47,156 nt of DNA from positions 1 through 47,156 of IMG/VR virus record IMGVR_UViG_3300036983_000022; one strand, written 5' to 3'. How positions within the stretch are numbered: the stretch's first letter is position 1; each line of letters opens with the position of its first letter. This document shows positions 1 through 6,338 of this stretch, in pieces. The DNA is from a virus. Under the pieces are notes generated by a model. It saw nothing but the letters and a program-made list of their open reading frames with translations. It did not search any database and was not told where the DNA came from. Both the position numbers and the translations under genes were made by a program.

Positions 1-240
1 CCAACTGGCACAACCCGCGTCCTTCGCTATGGCGAGGAGTGGCGAGATGTCACTGGAGACAATGTGATTGGAGGTCTTGCGTGGGAGCTTCAAGAGGCGC
101 GTGACCGCATCAAGCGGCTGGAGGAGGCGGGGGATGTTCTGTTTGAAAACTGCGATCCATCGCGATGGGACTCGACAGCAACCGCTGCTCGAAAGCTAGC
201 GGATCAAAACGCATGGCTCAAAGCCAAGGAGGCCAAATGA
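1..240 (+). CDS. Small coiled-coil phage protein, 5' end missing
   Basis: Frame 1 is open from the first base to a TGA at 238-240, giving the last 79 residues of a protein whose start lies outside the window. A short heptad-type segment (RIKRLEE, about residues 35-41) predicts a coiled coil, and the C-terminus is WLKAKEAK. Both the RIKRLEE segment and this tail recur in genes at 46384-46662 and 46659-46898, so they are paralogues. The AAG GAG GCC codons of the tail double as the Shine-Dalgarno site for the next gene, whose ATG overlaps the stop as ATGA. Function is unknown; it is probably a non-essential accessory protein. Confidence 0.7.
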   Translation, partial: PTGTTRVLRYGEEWRDVTGDNVIGGLAWELQEARDRIKRLEEAGDVLFENCDPSRWDSTATAARKLADQNAWLKAKEAK

Positions 241-437
241 AAGACACAGTAGCATTTATCTACGTCCACGCATTTAACGGTATGATCCGCGTGGAGAGTT
301 TGGATACAGCCAAACACATCGATGGTAATCCAGAATGGAAACACGTTTCGACAATCAACCCTCACGTTGTGCTGGAGCAAATTCTCCGAGCGACAATCAA
401 GGACAGGAACCTCATCATCAAACATCTGCTAGCATGA
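237..437 (+). CDS. Small hypothetical phage protein (66 aa)
   Basis: The start is the ATG at 237, which overlaps the preceding TGA by ATGA and lies 7 bases after an AAGGAGG ribosome binding site; an upstream in-frame GTG-like start has no such support. The protein begins MKDTVAFIYVH and has mixed beta/alpha character with no membrane segment and no motif I recognise. Its TGA overlaps the next ATG in the same way, so it is translationally coupled inside a tight operon of small genes. Function unknown. Confidence 0.7.
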   Translation: MKDTVAFIYVHAFNGMIRVESLDTAKHIDGNPEWKHVSTINPHVVLEQILRATIKDRNLIIKHLLA

Positions 438-979
438 CCTACTCACAATCCGGGCAAATCCCCCACCACCAATACTGTCTCGTCGATGCTTCGTTCATCT
501 CCAGTCGCACCGGGTTTATCCCATGCGTCTGGTTTGGCCTGGTCTCTATCCCTGGTCGAATGTGGGGTTGCACCATCATGTTGGAATGCGGAGCGGTCTA
601 CCGGGCCGTACCGCCGCACGCGCTAGCATTCGAGCCACATCCTGAACCAGACTGGCGCACAGACCACGCCCAACGCTGGGACTGCTACGGCCGGGAGTTC
701 AGCACGATCGAATACACCTACCTCCGAGGCATGGAAGCCGTAGTGAAATGCTCTGACACATTCAGGTACGGCACCTACATCTTTACAGCCGCACCCATCG
801 ACGACGGCTTCTCTCGGTATCCAGAACAGGCCAAGGAGTTCATGTTTCTGCGCGGTCACAATGGACGCCTTATGATCCAACCCACTGACAGAGTCGTGTT
901 TTCTGACCCCTCGTTCGTCGTCACCCCCGAGTGGCCGACGGATCTCAAAACCACCACCGAAATCTACAGCTGCGAATGA
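434..979 (+). CDS. Conserved phage protein of unknown function (181 aa)
   Basis: The start overlaps the preceding stop (ATGA at 434-437). The protein opens MTYSQSGQIPHHQYCLVDAS and contains a conserved-looking block, GRMWGCTIMLECGAVYR, at about residues 42-58, followed by VPPHALAF and, later, QRWDCYGREFSTIEYTYL. I remember similar strings (evolved around a WDCYG motif) in uncharacterised proteins of other tailed phages. No transmembrane segment and no catalytic motif is visible. Its place among tiny coupled genes suggests an accessory role; the sequence shows no specific function. Confidence 0.75.
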   Translation: MTYSQSGQIPHHQYCLVDASFISSRTGFIPCVWFGLVSIPGRMWGCTIMLECGAVYRAVPPHALAFEPHPEPDWRTDHAQRWDCYGREFSTIEYTYLRGMEAVVKCSDTFRYGTYIFTAAPIDDGFSRYPEQAKEFMFLRGHNGRLMIQPTDRVVFSDPSFVVTPEWPTDLKTTTEIYSCE

Positions 980-1203
980 AACTTATCACCACCATCCTAA
1001 AATTCCTCGGATTCAAATCCCGTGCCGGCCGGCCTAGAATTTCTCAATCAAAACAGGATGCCATCAAATCCGCTCCCATCGACGTGACGGATGCCGATCT
1101 AGCACGCCTCTTTCGCCTCTCCTATACCACCATTCAAAGATACCGTTACGCCGATGGAAGACCGCGCAGAAAAATTCGCTCAGATCGCCAGGGAACTCCA
1201 TGA
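976..1203 (+). CDS. Small helix-turn-helix-like protein (75 aa)
   Basis: The ATG at 976 overlaps the previous TGA by four bases. The N-terminus is hydrophobic and basic (MKLITTILKFLGFKSR), and the second half, VTDADLARLFRLSYTTIQRY at about residues 37-56, has the spacing of a helix-turn-helix followed by a basic tail (RPRRKIRSDR). That suggests a small DNA-binding regulator, but the family is not recognised. Its 3' end overlaps by 50 bases a second gene that starts at 1154 in another frame. Confidence 0.6.
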   Translation: MKLITTILKFLGFKSRAGRPRISQSKQDAIKSAPIDVTDADLARLFRLSYTTIQRYRYADGRPRRKIRSDRQGTP

Positions 1204-1327
1204 GCGCATCGCCTGTGGTTGTTATCCAAACCCATGCTGGACCTGCCAGCAGGTGAAACGGAAATATGAAGCAATCGCCCGCGAAGACGCCCGCATCAAC
1301 GCAGCGCCAGATAAACCTCAGCGGTAA
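1154..1327 (+). CDS. Small cysteine-rich hypothetical protein (57 aa)
   Basis: This frame runs from ATG 1154 to TAA 1325-1327 and overlaps both neighbours in other frames. It encodes MEDRAEKFAQIARELHERIA and then a cysteine cluster, CGCYPNPCWTCQQ (about residues 21-33), followed by a basic helical segment. C-x-C...C-x2-C spacing could bind a metal. The amphipathic helices and coherent composition make it look like real coding sequence although no Shine-Dalgarno site precedes it. Function unknown. Confidence 0.55.
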   Translation: MEDRAEKFAQIARELHERIACGCYPNPCWTCQQVKRKYEAIAREDARINAAPDKPQR

Positions 1328-1475
1328 CCGCGTGGTGATCGTCGAGACCAAGGACGTATCCGACCGAGGTGAGAAGGATATCATCGGCACCTGCGTGTCG
1401 AACTCGCAAGATCCAGTGGCGCTCCTGGCGAACCTCAAGAGGATTCCTGGGGTGATATCAGCACAGTATCGGTAA
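1266..1475 (+). CDS. Small hypothetical protein (69 aa), last gene of the plus operon
   Basis: The chosen ATG at 1266 has AGGTGA about 10 bases upstream, but overlaps the preceding gene by 62 bases; a GTG near 1332 (VVIVETKD) is a possible alternative. The conserved-looking part is NRVVIVETKDVSDRGEKDI to the end, ALLANLKRIPGVISAQYR, which resembles a small alpha/beta fold. It is the final plus-strand gene before a convergent junction and a terminator. Function is not recognised. Confidence 0.55.
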   Translation: MKQSPAKTPASTQRQINLSGNRVVIVETKDVSDRGEKDIIGTCVSNSQDPVALLANLKRIPGVISAQYR

Positions 1476-1508
1476 AAGAAAACCCCCAGGACCTCACAAT
1501 CCCAGGGG
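1474..1508 (-). terminator. Rho-independent terminator closing the minus-strand operon
   Basis: Read on the minus strand, CCCCTGGGA (1508-1500) and TCCTGGGGG (1491-1483) form a stem with a two-base internal mismatch and an 8-base loop, followed directly by TTTTCTTTT (1482-1474). It lies beyond the last minus gene (stop at 1545) and just after the last plus gene, so it separates two converging operons. The T-tract is only on the minus side. Confidence 0.7.
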
Positions 1509-1544
1509 TAAAAACAACCAAAAACCACTACAAGCGGTAGTACC

Positions 1545-1847
1545 TTATTTCTTAGAGGCCACTACAGCAAGTGTTTTTATCACTCGGTCGGCCAGATCCT
1601 TCGTTGGCTTGAAGAATATCTTCGGCCTCGGTGGGATCTCGATCTCAATCGATGGCTTCAGTGGATTCCGGCCAATCATTGGCTTGGTCCAACGCACCTC
1701 GAACTTACCCACGCCGGGCAGTTCCAGCTCCCCTTTCAGGATTTCCTCCACGATGATCTCGGTCAGAGAACCGACAACCTTGTCGGCGTGCATGACCAGA
1801 AGCCCGCACTCATCGCTCAGGCGCTGCGCTATGTGCCGGCGCTTCAT
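1545..1847 (-). CDS. HU/IHF-family DNA-binding protein
   Basis: The 100-residue protein matches the HU/IHF pattern: an N-terminal helical pair, then LPGVGKFEVR (43-52), GRNPLKPSIEIEIPPRP (59-75) in place of the usual GRNP-TG-EI-IPA DNA-binding arm, and FKPTKDLAD (79-87) at the end. Such proteins bend DNA as dimers and may help replication, recombination or packaging. The TG of the canonical GRNPxTG is replaced by LK. Its ATG overlaps the stop of the upstream gene by one base (TGATG). It is the last gene of the minus operon, before the terminator at 1474-1508. Confidence 0.85.
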   Translation of the reverse strand: MKRRHIAQRLSDECGLLVMHADKVVGSLTEIIVEEILKGELELPGVGKFEVRWTKPMIGRNPLKPSIEIEIPPRPKIFFKPTKDLADRVIKTLAVVASKK

Positions 1848-2071
1848 CAGTTAGCGGCCTCGGGAGGTGCCTCGGGAGGTGCCTCGGGCGTCTGCCGGTT
1901 CACCAGTTCCTCAATCGCTCGGCGAGCGACTGATCCAGCCATCAGCGCCGGAGTCGGACGCACCTGCGATCCATCGGCTTCGATGGGAGGCACGCAATCC
2001 ATCGAGAGGGTAAACCCACCCTCGGCGTCTTCGATCACGATCGTGACCTTGCGGTGTACGATATCGCTCAC
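1847..2071 (-). CDS. Small hypothetical protein with a PPEA-rich tail (74 aa)
   Basis: The GTG at 2071 overlaps the upstream TGA (GTGA) and has a good GGGAGGG ribosome binding site seven bases before it. The N-terminal half, VHRKVTIVIEDAEGGFTLSMD, predicts a small beta sheet; the C-terminus repeats PEAPPEAPPEA, encoded by a short direct repeat (cctcgggaggtg) near 1858-1883. No family is recognised. It sits between a helical basic protein and the HU-like gene, all translationally coupled. Confidence 0.65.
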   Translation of the reverse strand: MSDIVHRKVTIVIEDAEGGFTLSMDCVPPIEADGSQVRPTPALMAGSVARRAIEELVNRQTPEAPPEAPPEAAN

Positions 2072-2409
2072 GATACAACCCTCCCCTGTACGCGGACGGT
2101 GCGCTCACCGGCCCACGGTGTCGGCTTCTTCGACTCCTGTGCGATCTGTTCGATCAATGCAGGGTTCGTCACCTGCTGAATCTGAGGAGCCTTCACTCGT
2201 TGCTGCACCGTGGTGTTACCACCCGGGCTGTTCACGACGATGCCCTGCACGCGCACAGTTCTGCGCTTCTCGTTGATCGCTCCCATCTGGTCAACCCGGC
2301 GCTGCCGGTCCTCGGGGGTTAGTGTCTTCGCTTTGCCTCGGCCGCGTTTACCCAGCTGCGAGGCAGCAAGCTGGACCTCGGTGGGTTCGATAGGTGTTTC
2401 GTTTTCCAT
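2068..2409 (-). CDS. Basic hypothetical protein (113 aa)
   Basis: I start it at the ATG at 2409 (MENETPIEPTEVQL); a longer reading frame extends upstream but would overlap the endolysin. It is rich in Lys/Arg and Gln: GKRGRGKAKTLTPEDRQRRV near residues 20-39. It holds two short related segments, RRTVRVQGIVV (about 49-59) and ERTVRVQGRVVS at the C-terminus, an internal repeat. Probably nucleic-acid binding or structural; family unknown. Confidence 0.6.
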   Translation of the reverse strand: MENETPIEPTEVQLAASQLGKRGRGKAKTLTPEDRQRRVDQMGAINEKRRTVRVQGIVVNSPGGNTTVQQRVKAPQIQQVTNPALIEQIAQESKKPTPWAGERTVRVQGRVVS

Positions 2410-2449
2410 GTTAGTATACCGCGTTACTGGCGCGGATCGGTACCGCCTA

Positions 2450-2812
2450 TTAGGAGGCACCCATCCGAGCCTGCATTATCTGGACCCGCACCCGCTTCCA
2501 GTACACCAGCGTCTGCCGGCGCTTCCATCCATTTGGCCCGCCGTGCCAGGTGCGAGCGCGATCCTGGTCGGTCGCCGGCCGCCCGAGCTTCGCCTTCGCG
2601 CAATAGTGCCCGGTGTAAATCTTGAATACCCCCATCGCGGCCCATCGGTTAGTCATCTCGGCCCATCGGTAGTGCGTGCCCGCGATCCGGTTCACGTCCT
2701 TCACGACGCAGGGGCGCACCTGCAAAGCGCCAAGTTCCCCGTGCCGGCCTCGGGCCAGGTCATCACCGCCGGATTCCACGGCGATCAGTGCGGCTAGCAA
2801 TTCGGCTGTCAT
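2450..2812 (-). CDS. Lysozyme-like endolysin / lytic transglycosylase
   Basis: The 120-residue protein shows the lysozyme/SLT-like layout: AVESGG (11-16) with the candidate catalytic Glu13, GALQV (28-32) in the place of the family's G-x-x-Q-hydrophobic motif, and ARTWHGGPNGW (86-96), as in small phage lysozymes that carry a WNGGP-type loop. It would cut peptidoglycan glycan strands at lysis. There is no signal peptide, so export depends on a holin. Holin-like genes are 13 kb away on the other strand (16040-16401), an unusual separation. Start: ATG at 2812, without an obvious ribosome binding site. Confidence 0.75.
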   Translation of the reverse strand: MTAELLAALIAVESGGDDLARGRHGELGALQVRPCVVKDVNRIAGTHYRWAEMTNRWAAMGVFKIYTGHYCAKAKLGRPATDQDRARTWHGGPNGWKRRQTLVYWKRVRVQIMQARMGAS

Positions 2813-2872
2813 AAAATCGAGCGCGTTGGCCAGGCGCGCCCCTGGGGTGATACTCGCCTCACCGGGGCTAAA

Positions 2873-3019
2873 TCAGAGGGCCTGAGTGTTTCTATAGGAA
2901 TAGACCTCCCCCCGTCGCGGGCTCTCCCCGCGCACCATGCTCAGGCCCAGCCAGAACGCCCCGCTGTCACCGAGGCGCTCACGCTGAGTCAGAGGATCGT
3001 AAACCGTTTGGTGGGTCGG
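2873..3019 (-). other. Open frame directly after the stop of the upstream gene; possible small gene or readthrough tail
   Basis: Immediately after the TGA of the gene at 3020-3337 the same frame stays open for 48 codons, reading PTHQTVYDPLTQRERLGDSG and then AFWLGLSMVRGES, to a TGA at 2873-2875. The composition looks protein-like, but the first ATG (encoding MVRGE) is near its end. It could be a readthrough extension, a remnant after a nonsense mutation, or chance. A second frame (RSIPIETLRPSDLAPVRRV) is open from about 2940 to the endolysin start, hinting at a frameshifted remnant. Not a confident gene. Confidence 0.3.
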
Positions 3020-3337
3020 TCAATCTTCAATCTGCGCCTTTGCCTTCGCGATGGCGGCGCGCGCTTTCGATCGACAGTCCCACTCCTGCGGCACATCAAC
3101 AGCATCGAGGCTTTCCAGTGCCATTTCCAACGCGGCCAATAAATCCGGAGCCGCGGCCATCAACGCAGCGTTCGCCAGGGCGTGGTGTACGTGCGGCGCA
3201 AACGGCATCACATTAACCTGAGCTAATACTAACGGCCCCTGGGGGTGGTCCTGGTCGCGGTCATCGAGGATCCTCAGGACATCCCACGTCGAGTTAAACC
3301 TGTCCGGCTGGTAATCAACGACCCAGCGTTTACACAC
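3020..3337 (-). CDS. Phage protein with an APDLLAALE-type helix (105 aa)
   Basis: The GTG at 3337 overlaps the previous gene's end and has GGAGGTGG four bases upstream. The protein contains ALANAALMAAAPDLLAALEM (about residues 53-72), the NAxLxAAAPxLLxAL signature often seen in small uncharacterised phage proteins. The gene at 5559-5813 carries the same signature (NGRLIASAPDMLKALE), so the operon holds two relatives. Predicted mostly helical and soluble. Function unknown. Confidence 0.75.
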   Translation of the reverse strand: MCKRWVVDYQPDRFNSTWDVLRILDDRDQDHPQGPLVLAQVNVMPFAPHVHHALANAALMAAAPDLLAALEMALESLDAVDVPQEWDCRSKARAAIAKAKAQIED

Positions 3338-3917
3338 AAACCACCTCCACAGTCACCGTCGGCACCTGGGTCACACCGCCGTCAATAAACCGGACATCTA
3401 ACCATCCGGCACCTACAGCGATCACCATCCCGGTCATCCCGCTGCGCGTCGTGACGAAATCCCCCAGGGTGGGTGGGCGCTGAGCCTCGGCCGGCCAATC
3501 GGCGCGCGCGGACCCGACAGCGGCCAGCTCGGCGTGTCCCTCTTCTTCGAGCGCATCCTGGCGCATCCTGGTCATCCCTGCGGCCGTCATCGGGTAGGCT
3601 CGGGCCTTGGGCGCTTTCACCTGGCGACCGTCTCGGAGCCAGCAAACCTCGGGCAGACCTCGGCCGTCGTGGTCCGTCCATTCTCCGCCGACCAGAAACG
3701 CGCGGCCCGCGATCATCTGGCGACCGTTCAGGACCCAGACGGTTTTCTCATGTCGGATCATTCCCTCTTCATCGACCCAGAGTTCGCCACCGTCGAGGCG
3801 GACGCATTCTAACAGGTCGCATTTAACCCAGGCTTTCGCGCTGTTCCAGGTGTGAGCCTGGGCGGTTATCGTTCGTGTGGCCGGGTCGATTGCCCAGCCT
3901 TTGGCTTTGTTGTTCAT
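3330..3917 (-). CDS. Hypothetical protein (195 aa)
   Basis: Starts at ATG 3917 (MNNKAKGWAIDPATRTITAQ). Several short beta-rich stretches (ELWVDEEGMI, TVWVLNGRQMIAGRAF) are followed by a helical segment near residues 108-130 and a C-terminal beta domain, GDFVTTRSGMTGMVIAVGAGWLDVRF, that looks like a small barrel. No catalytic motif is recognised. It overlaps the next gene by 8 bases. The 62 bases upstream are GC-rich with no clear promoter. Confidence 0.65.
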   Translation of the reverse strand: MNNKAKGWAIDPATRTITAQAHTWNSAKAWVKCDLLECVRLDGGELWVDEEGMIRHEKTVWVLNGRQMIAGRAFLVGGEWTDHDGRGLPEVCWLRDGRQVKAPKARAYPMTAAGMTRMRQDALEEEGHAELAAVGSARADWPAEAQRPPTLGDFVTTRSGMTGMVIAVGAGWLDVRFIDGGVTQVPTVTVEVVCV

Positions 3918-3979
3918 AGTTGTGATTCCGGCTCAACTGGCCAGAGAGGACCCACCCCGCAGGGTGAGTCGCTCTCTAC

Positions 3980-4390
3980 TCAGTTAAACCAGCGCCTAGC
4001 GATTCCTCGTCCCAGGTTCGACTTCGCGGCCGCTCGGATTTGGTCGGCGGTGTATCGGCCACCGTCCCGCCAGTAATTCCACAGGACAGACGCCAGCGCC
4101 CGACAGACGGCCGCGCGATACTCGGTCGGGAAGTATTGCCCGGCGCAGTAATCCAACCGCTTGCCGTCCCAGGTGAGTCGGCCGGACTTCAGGACGTCCA
4201 CTAGGATCGAGTCAGGCAGGCAGGTCGAGAGCGTCACCACGCGAAGCAAGGCGCGCGCTTCTCGGCCGTCTCGCAGAATCCGGCGGTAATCACCGAGGAA
4301 CGCCTCCCGGCTTCCGCCGTAGTTCCGGCCGTCGATTCCGGACCGCTGCGCTGTGAACCGCGCCAGGGCTTCGAGGATCTCGGTTCTCAT
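3980..4390 (-). CDS. Conserved phage hypothetical protein (136 aa)
   Basis: ATG at 4390 overlaps the upstream stop and has AGGAGG eight bases before it, one of the clearest ribosome binding sites here. The first half (LARFTAQRSGIDGRNYGGSR, then YRRILRDGREARALLRVV) resembles a family of small phage proteins I remember with a RPGLxxxNYG...R..RD..DARxLL pattern. The second half is helical and basic. Function unknown. Confidence 0.7.
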   Translation of the reverse strand: MRTEILEALARFTAQRSGIDGRNYGGSREAFLGDYRRILRDGREARALLRVVTLSTCLPDSILVDVLKSGRLTWDGKRLDYCAGQYFPTEYRAAVCRALASVLWNYWRDGGRYTADQIRAAAKSNLGRGIARRWFN

Positions 4391-4734
4391 CGGGAAACCT
4401 CCTGGCGAACCACCTCAACGCCGCAGTTAATCCGGTTCGCAGGATCGAGCGCCACCTGGTCGGCTAGGGCGGCCTCGGCTCCGGCTCGGGTCGCATAGGT
4501 CCCGAGGCGCATTCCGTGCCAGTAGTTCCGGAGTTCGTAGAGTTTAAATCCCAAGCGCTCCTGGGCGGTTTGGAGGATCTCGGCTGCGATGACCAAGTCC
4601 TGAATGTCGATCGGCTGCGTGCCGCTAATCGTCACCGGCTGCGTGCTGGCCTCCTGGGCTTCGACGGCGCGCAGTAGCGTGCGGTGTCGGCTGAGTTCAG
4701 CGCCGTTCTGGTCGCTGAGGATAAACCAATTCAC
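4387..4734 (-). CDS. Hypothetical protein (115 aa)
   Basis: I choose the GTG at 4734 (VNWFILSDQNGAEL): GGGAGG lies six bases upstream and the start overlaps the previous stop (GTGA). A longer in-frame extension has no such site. The C-terminal part, KLYELRNYWHGMRLGTYATR then AGAEAALADQ, looks like a small alpha/beta domain. It is coupled to genes on both sides. Family not recognised. Confidence 0.65.
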   Translation of the reverse strand: MNWFILSDQNGAELSRHRTLLRAVEAQEASTQPVTISGTQPIDIQDLVIAAEILQTAQERLGFKLYELRNYWHGMRLGTYATRAGAEAALADQVALDPANRINCGVEVVRQEVSR

Positions 4735-4982
4735 AGCGGCCTCCCTTCCAGGGCCCGGGCGTGATAGGTGCGCTGCCAGGCTTCGAGGAATACCATTCCA
4801 TCGATCAGGCGGCGGCGACTTGAAACGATAACGTGGGTGTATCCGGCGAGGTACGCGCACCGGATAGCGTCGGCGCGCGCTGGGTAACCTGAGCCTCGGG
4901 CGTCAAGGTATGGCAGAGACTCAGGGCTCCAATGGAAGCCGTCGGCCTCCTGGAATATTCTGGCGGTGTGAGTGTATTTCAT
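4731..4982 (-). CDS. Small hypothetical protein (83 aa)
   Basis: Start chosen at ATG 4982 (MKYTHTARIFQEADGFHWSP), because the longer frame would overlap the upstream gene. The segment ARADAIRCAYLAGYTHVIVS (about 35-54) looks like a helix followed by a strand. It ends in GRPL with a GTGA overlap to the next gene. No family or motif is recognised and no Shine-Dalgarno site is visible. Confidence 0.6.
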   Translation of the reverse strand: MKYTHTARIFQEADGFHWSPESLPYLDARGSGYPARADAIRCAYLAGYTHVIVSSRRRLIDGMVFLEAWQRTYHARALEGRPL

Positions 4983-5037
4983 AATTGGATCTGACTGATC
5001 CGCAGGCGCTCCGTCTGTCACACAGAACGCCGCCGGG

Positions 5038-5238
5038 TCATTCAACACCTCGGAGGCACGCCAGCCCGCAGACCAGGACAGGTGACCAATGCACCTGGGT
5101 ACGGATTCCGTCGGCCTCGGTGCCGTACTGGAAGCGAGCGCGTCGAGCGCAGCCGGCGCATTCGACCTCCACGCGAACGACACGCCGAACCGTTTCGCAC
5201 CTGGCGAATGGATCACGTGAGATAGTCACGGTCTTCAC
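5038..5238 (-). CDS. Small cysteine-containing protein (66 aa)
   Basis: Start is the GTG at 5238 (VKTVTISRDPFARCETVRR), overlapping the upstream TGA and preceded by GAGGTGG. Cysteines lie at CETV, ECAGCARRARF and, near the C-terminus, VCGLACLRG, which could form one treble-clef-like metal site (C-x2-C...C-x3-C). The layout is like a small zinc-binding phage protein. Role unknown. Confidence 0.6.
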   Translation of the reverse strand: MKTVTISRDPFARCETVRRVVRVEVECAGCARRARFQYGTEADGIRTQVHWSPVLVCGLACLRGVE

Positions 5239-5456
5239 CGGTCCACCTCGTCGCATCGAATGGCCACTTCCCGGCCGGTGGCTGTCATAATCCACAGGCG
5301 GGGCGCTCTGGTCAGCGCTGCTACGATTTCAGAGCCTGACAGGCTGCGGGGGAGATCGGCACCGAGGCGGTAAACCACGTCCAGGGCGGTTGCCGCGCGG
5401 CTGCCGTGGTAGGTGGTGGGTCCGTGTGAGTCTAGGATTACGTATAGGAGTTTCAT
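5235..5456 (-). CDS. Small hypothetical protein (73 aa)
   Basis: Start chosen at ATG 5456 (MKLLYVILDSHGPTTYHGSR), one base after the stop of the small membrane-peptide gene upstream. It shows alternating strand/helix character (TALDVVYRLGADLPRSLSG...). Ends by GTGA overlap with the next gene. No motif is recognised. Confidence 0.6.
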   Translation of the reverse strand: MKLLYVILDSHGPTTYHGSRAATALDVVYRLGADLPRSLSGSEIVAALTRAPRLWIMTATGREVAIRCDEVDR

Positions 5457-5457
5457 G

Positions 5458-5562
5458 TTAGTGGTTGGGGTTGATTTCAAGTAAACCCTGGGCGATGACC
5501 AGGGCGAGAAGAGCCAGGGCGAAGAGCGCCTGGCAAACACGTCGGCGGGTGGCGGGTTTCAT
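5458..5562 (-). CDS. Small single-pass membrane peptide (34 aa)
   Basis: The frame ATG 5562 to TAA 5458-5460 encodes MKPATRRRVCQALFALALLA then LVIAQGLLEINPNH. A basic N-terminus is followed by one hydrophobic stretch (about residues 11-27), as expected of an inner-membrane peptide. The ATG overlaps the upstream TGA by ATGA, and the next gene starts one base after its stop, so the coupling of the operon supports it. It is short enough to be missed by routine gene calling. A role in the membrane (holin-like, superinfection exclusion) is only a guess. Confidence 0.6.
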   Translation of the reverse strand: MKPATRRRVCQALFALALLALVIAQGLLEINPNH

Positions 5563-5813
5563 ACTTTGGCCAGTTTGGTTCCCAGGGCCCGAGCGATGAC
5601 AGCGTGAGCGTTCGCCAGGTCTTCATCGTCTGCCATGGGATGCGTCAAACGCTCAAGCGCTTTCAACATATCCGGCGCCGAGGCGATCAAGCGGCCGTTG
5701 GCTTCGGTCTCGCGGTCGGTGGCGGATTTCATTACCTCGCAGATAAGCCCGCCTGGCGCGCTGACGTAGCCGTCAAAGTCAAATGTCCAGGGGCCGAAGG
5801 TTGAGTGATTCAT
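5559..5813 (-). CDS. Phage protein with an APDMLKALE-type helix (84 aa)
   Basis: Start chosen at ATG 5813 (MNHSTFGPWTFDFDGYVSAP); the 5' leader holds a run of ten T's on the plus strand (A's in the mRNA). The middle holds NGRLIASAPDMLKALERL (about 40-57), the helix seen in many small phage proteins and also in the gene at 3020-3337. It is the first gene of the accessory stretch that follows the origin-like region. Function unknown. Confidence 0.7.
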   Translation of the reverse strand: MNHSTFGPWTFDFDGYVSAPGGLICEVMKSATDRETEANGRLIASAPDMLKALERLTHPMADDEDLANAHAVIARALGTKLAKV

Positions 5814-5871
5814 CGTGTTTTTTTTTTGATTTAACTGAGACTGAGTCGCCAAGGTGGCATAAACCGCTTTC

Positions 5872-5882
5872 CGTGTCAAGCA
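5872..5882 (-). promoter_or_regulatory. Candidate -35 element TGCTTGACACG
   Basis: On the minus strand TGCTTGACACG precedes the accessory genes by about 60 bases. The identical 11 bases occur on the minus strand at 11494-11504, just upstream of the helicase gene. TTGACA is the sigma-70 -35 consensus, but no good -10 lies at 17 bases in either place. Sharing by the first genes of two minus-strand groups suggests a promoter or regulator site. Confidence 0.4.
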
Positions 5883-5956
5883 CTGCCACGCAGATTTTCC
5901 AGAATCCCCAATGTTTACGGGCTTGAAATCGTGGTGGGTTTTTGTATGTCTATGTC

Positions 5957-6298
5957 ATGCCGAGACTCGAAAGCACAGCACCGAACGCCAGCCCGCGAAG
6001 CATGCAAAGGAGGGAGGCGAGGAATGAAACGATCCTGTCTGCCGCGCGGCTGACTTTGCCCGGTCGCATGGTCCTGAGTTGCAAGCGTGAGTTGGACACG
6101 GTCCACGCCGAGGCTGTCGCACCTGGTCTCGATCCAGCTCACCGCGCGTCGTTGGTCGGCGCCAGCGTCAAACTCAGGGACCAGCTGATGGACCTCCTGG
6201 CGATGCCGAAGCGGCCGGCCTCCGCACCTGGGGGAAAACGGCAAGCGCTCCTGGTTGACGTGTCCCCCGGCGCTGACCTCCCAGACCAGGACGCATAG
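5957..6298 (+). CDS. Unrecognised protein, lone plus-strand gene (113 aa)
   Basis: Reads MPRLESTAPNASPRSMQRRE and later RELDTVHAEAVAPGLDPAHR, then ASLVGASVKLRDQLMDLLAMPKRPAS. The second half has regular helical periodicity and looks like real protein. A start at the internal ATG (MQRRE, 6001) is possible. It lies alone on the plus strand between minus-strand genes, next to the origin-like region. No family is recognised; a small DNA-binding or packaging-type protein is conceivable but not shown. Confidence 0.45.
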   Translation: MPRLESTAPNASPRSMQRREARNETILSAARLTLPGRMVLSCKRELDTVHAEAVAPGLDPAHRASLVGASVKLRDQLMDLLAMPKRPASAPGGKRQALLVDVSPGADLPDQDA

Positions 6299-6301
6299 TC
6301 T

Positions 6302-6338
6302 GATAATATGCATTATCGTACCTTGCCATACAAGGTAC
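6302..6338. promoter_or_regulatory. Two adjacent palindromes (operator- or origin-like)
   Basis: GATAAT-ATGC-ATTATC (6302-6317) is directly followed by GTACCTTG-CCATA-CAAGGTAC (6318-6338), a perfect 8-base inverted repeat with a 5-base centre. No T-tract follows, so a terminator is unlikely. The centre contains TTGCCATAC, which also occurs twice in tandem before the RecT-like gene (43786-43804). This suggests binding sites for one protein. Confidence 0.55.

Noticed and set aside
1200-1256. 18-codon frame with an ATGA overlap (MSASPVVV)
   Set aside because: The better coding frame here starts at 1154 and has a protein-like cysteine cluster; 18 codons cannot be supported.
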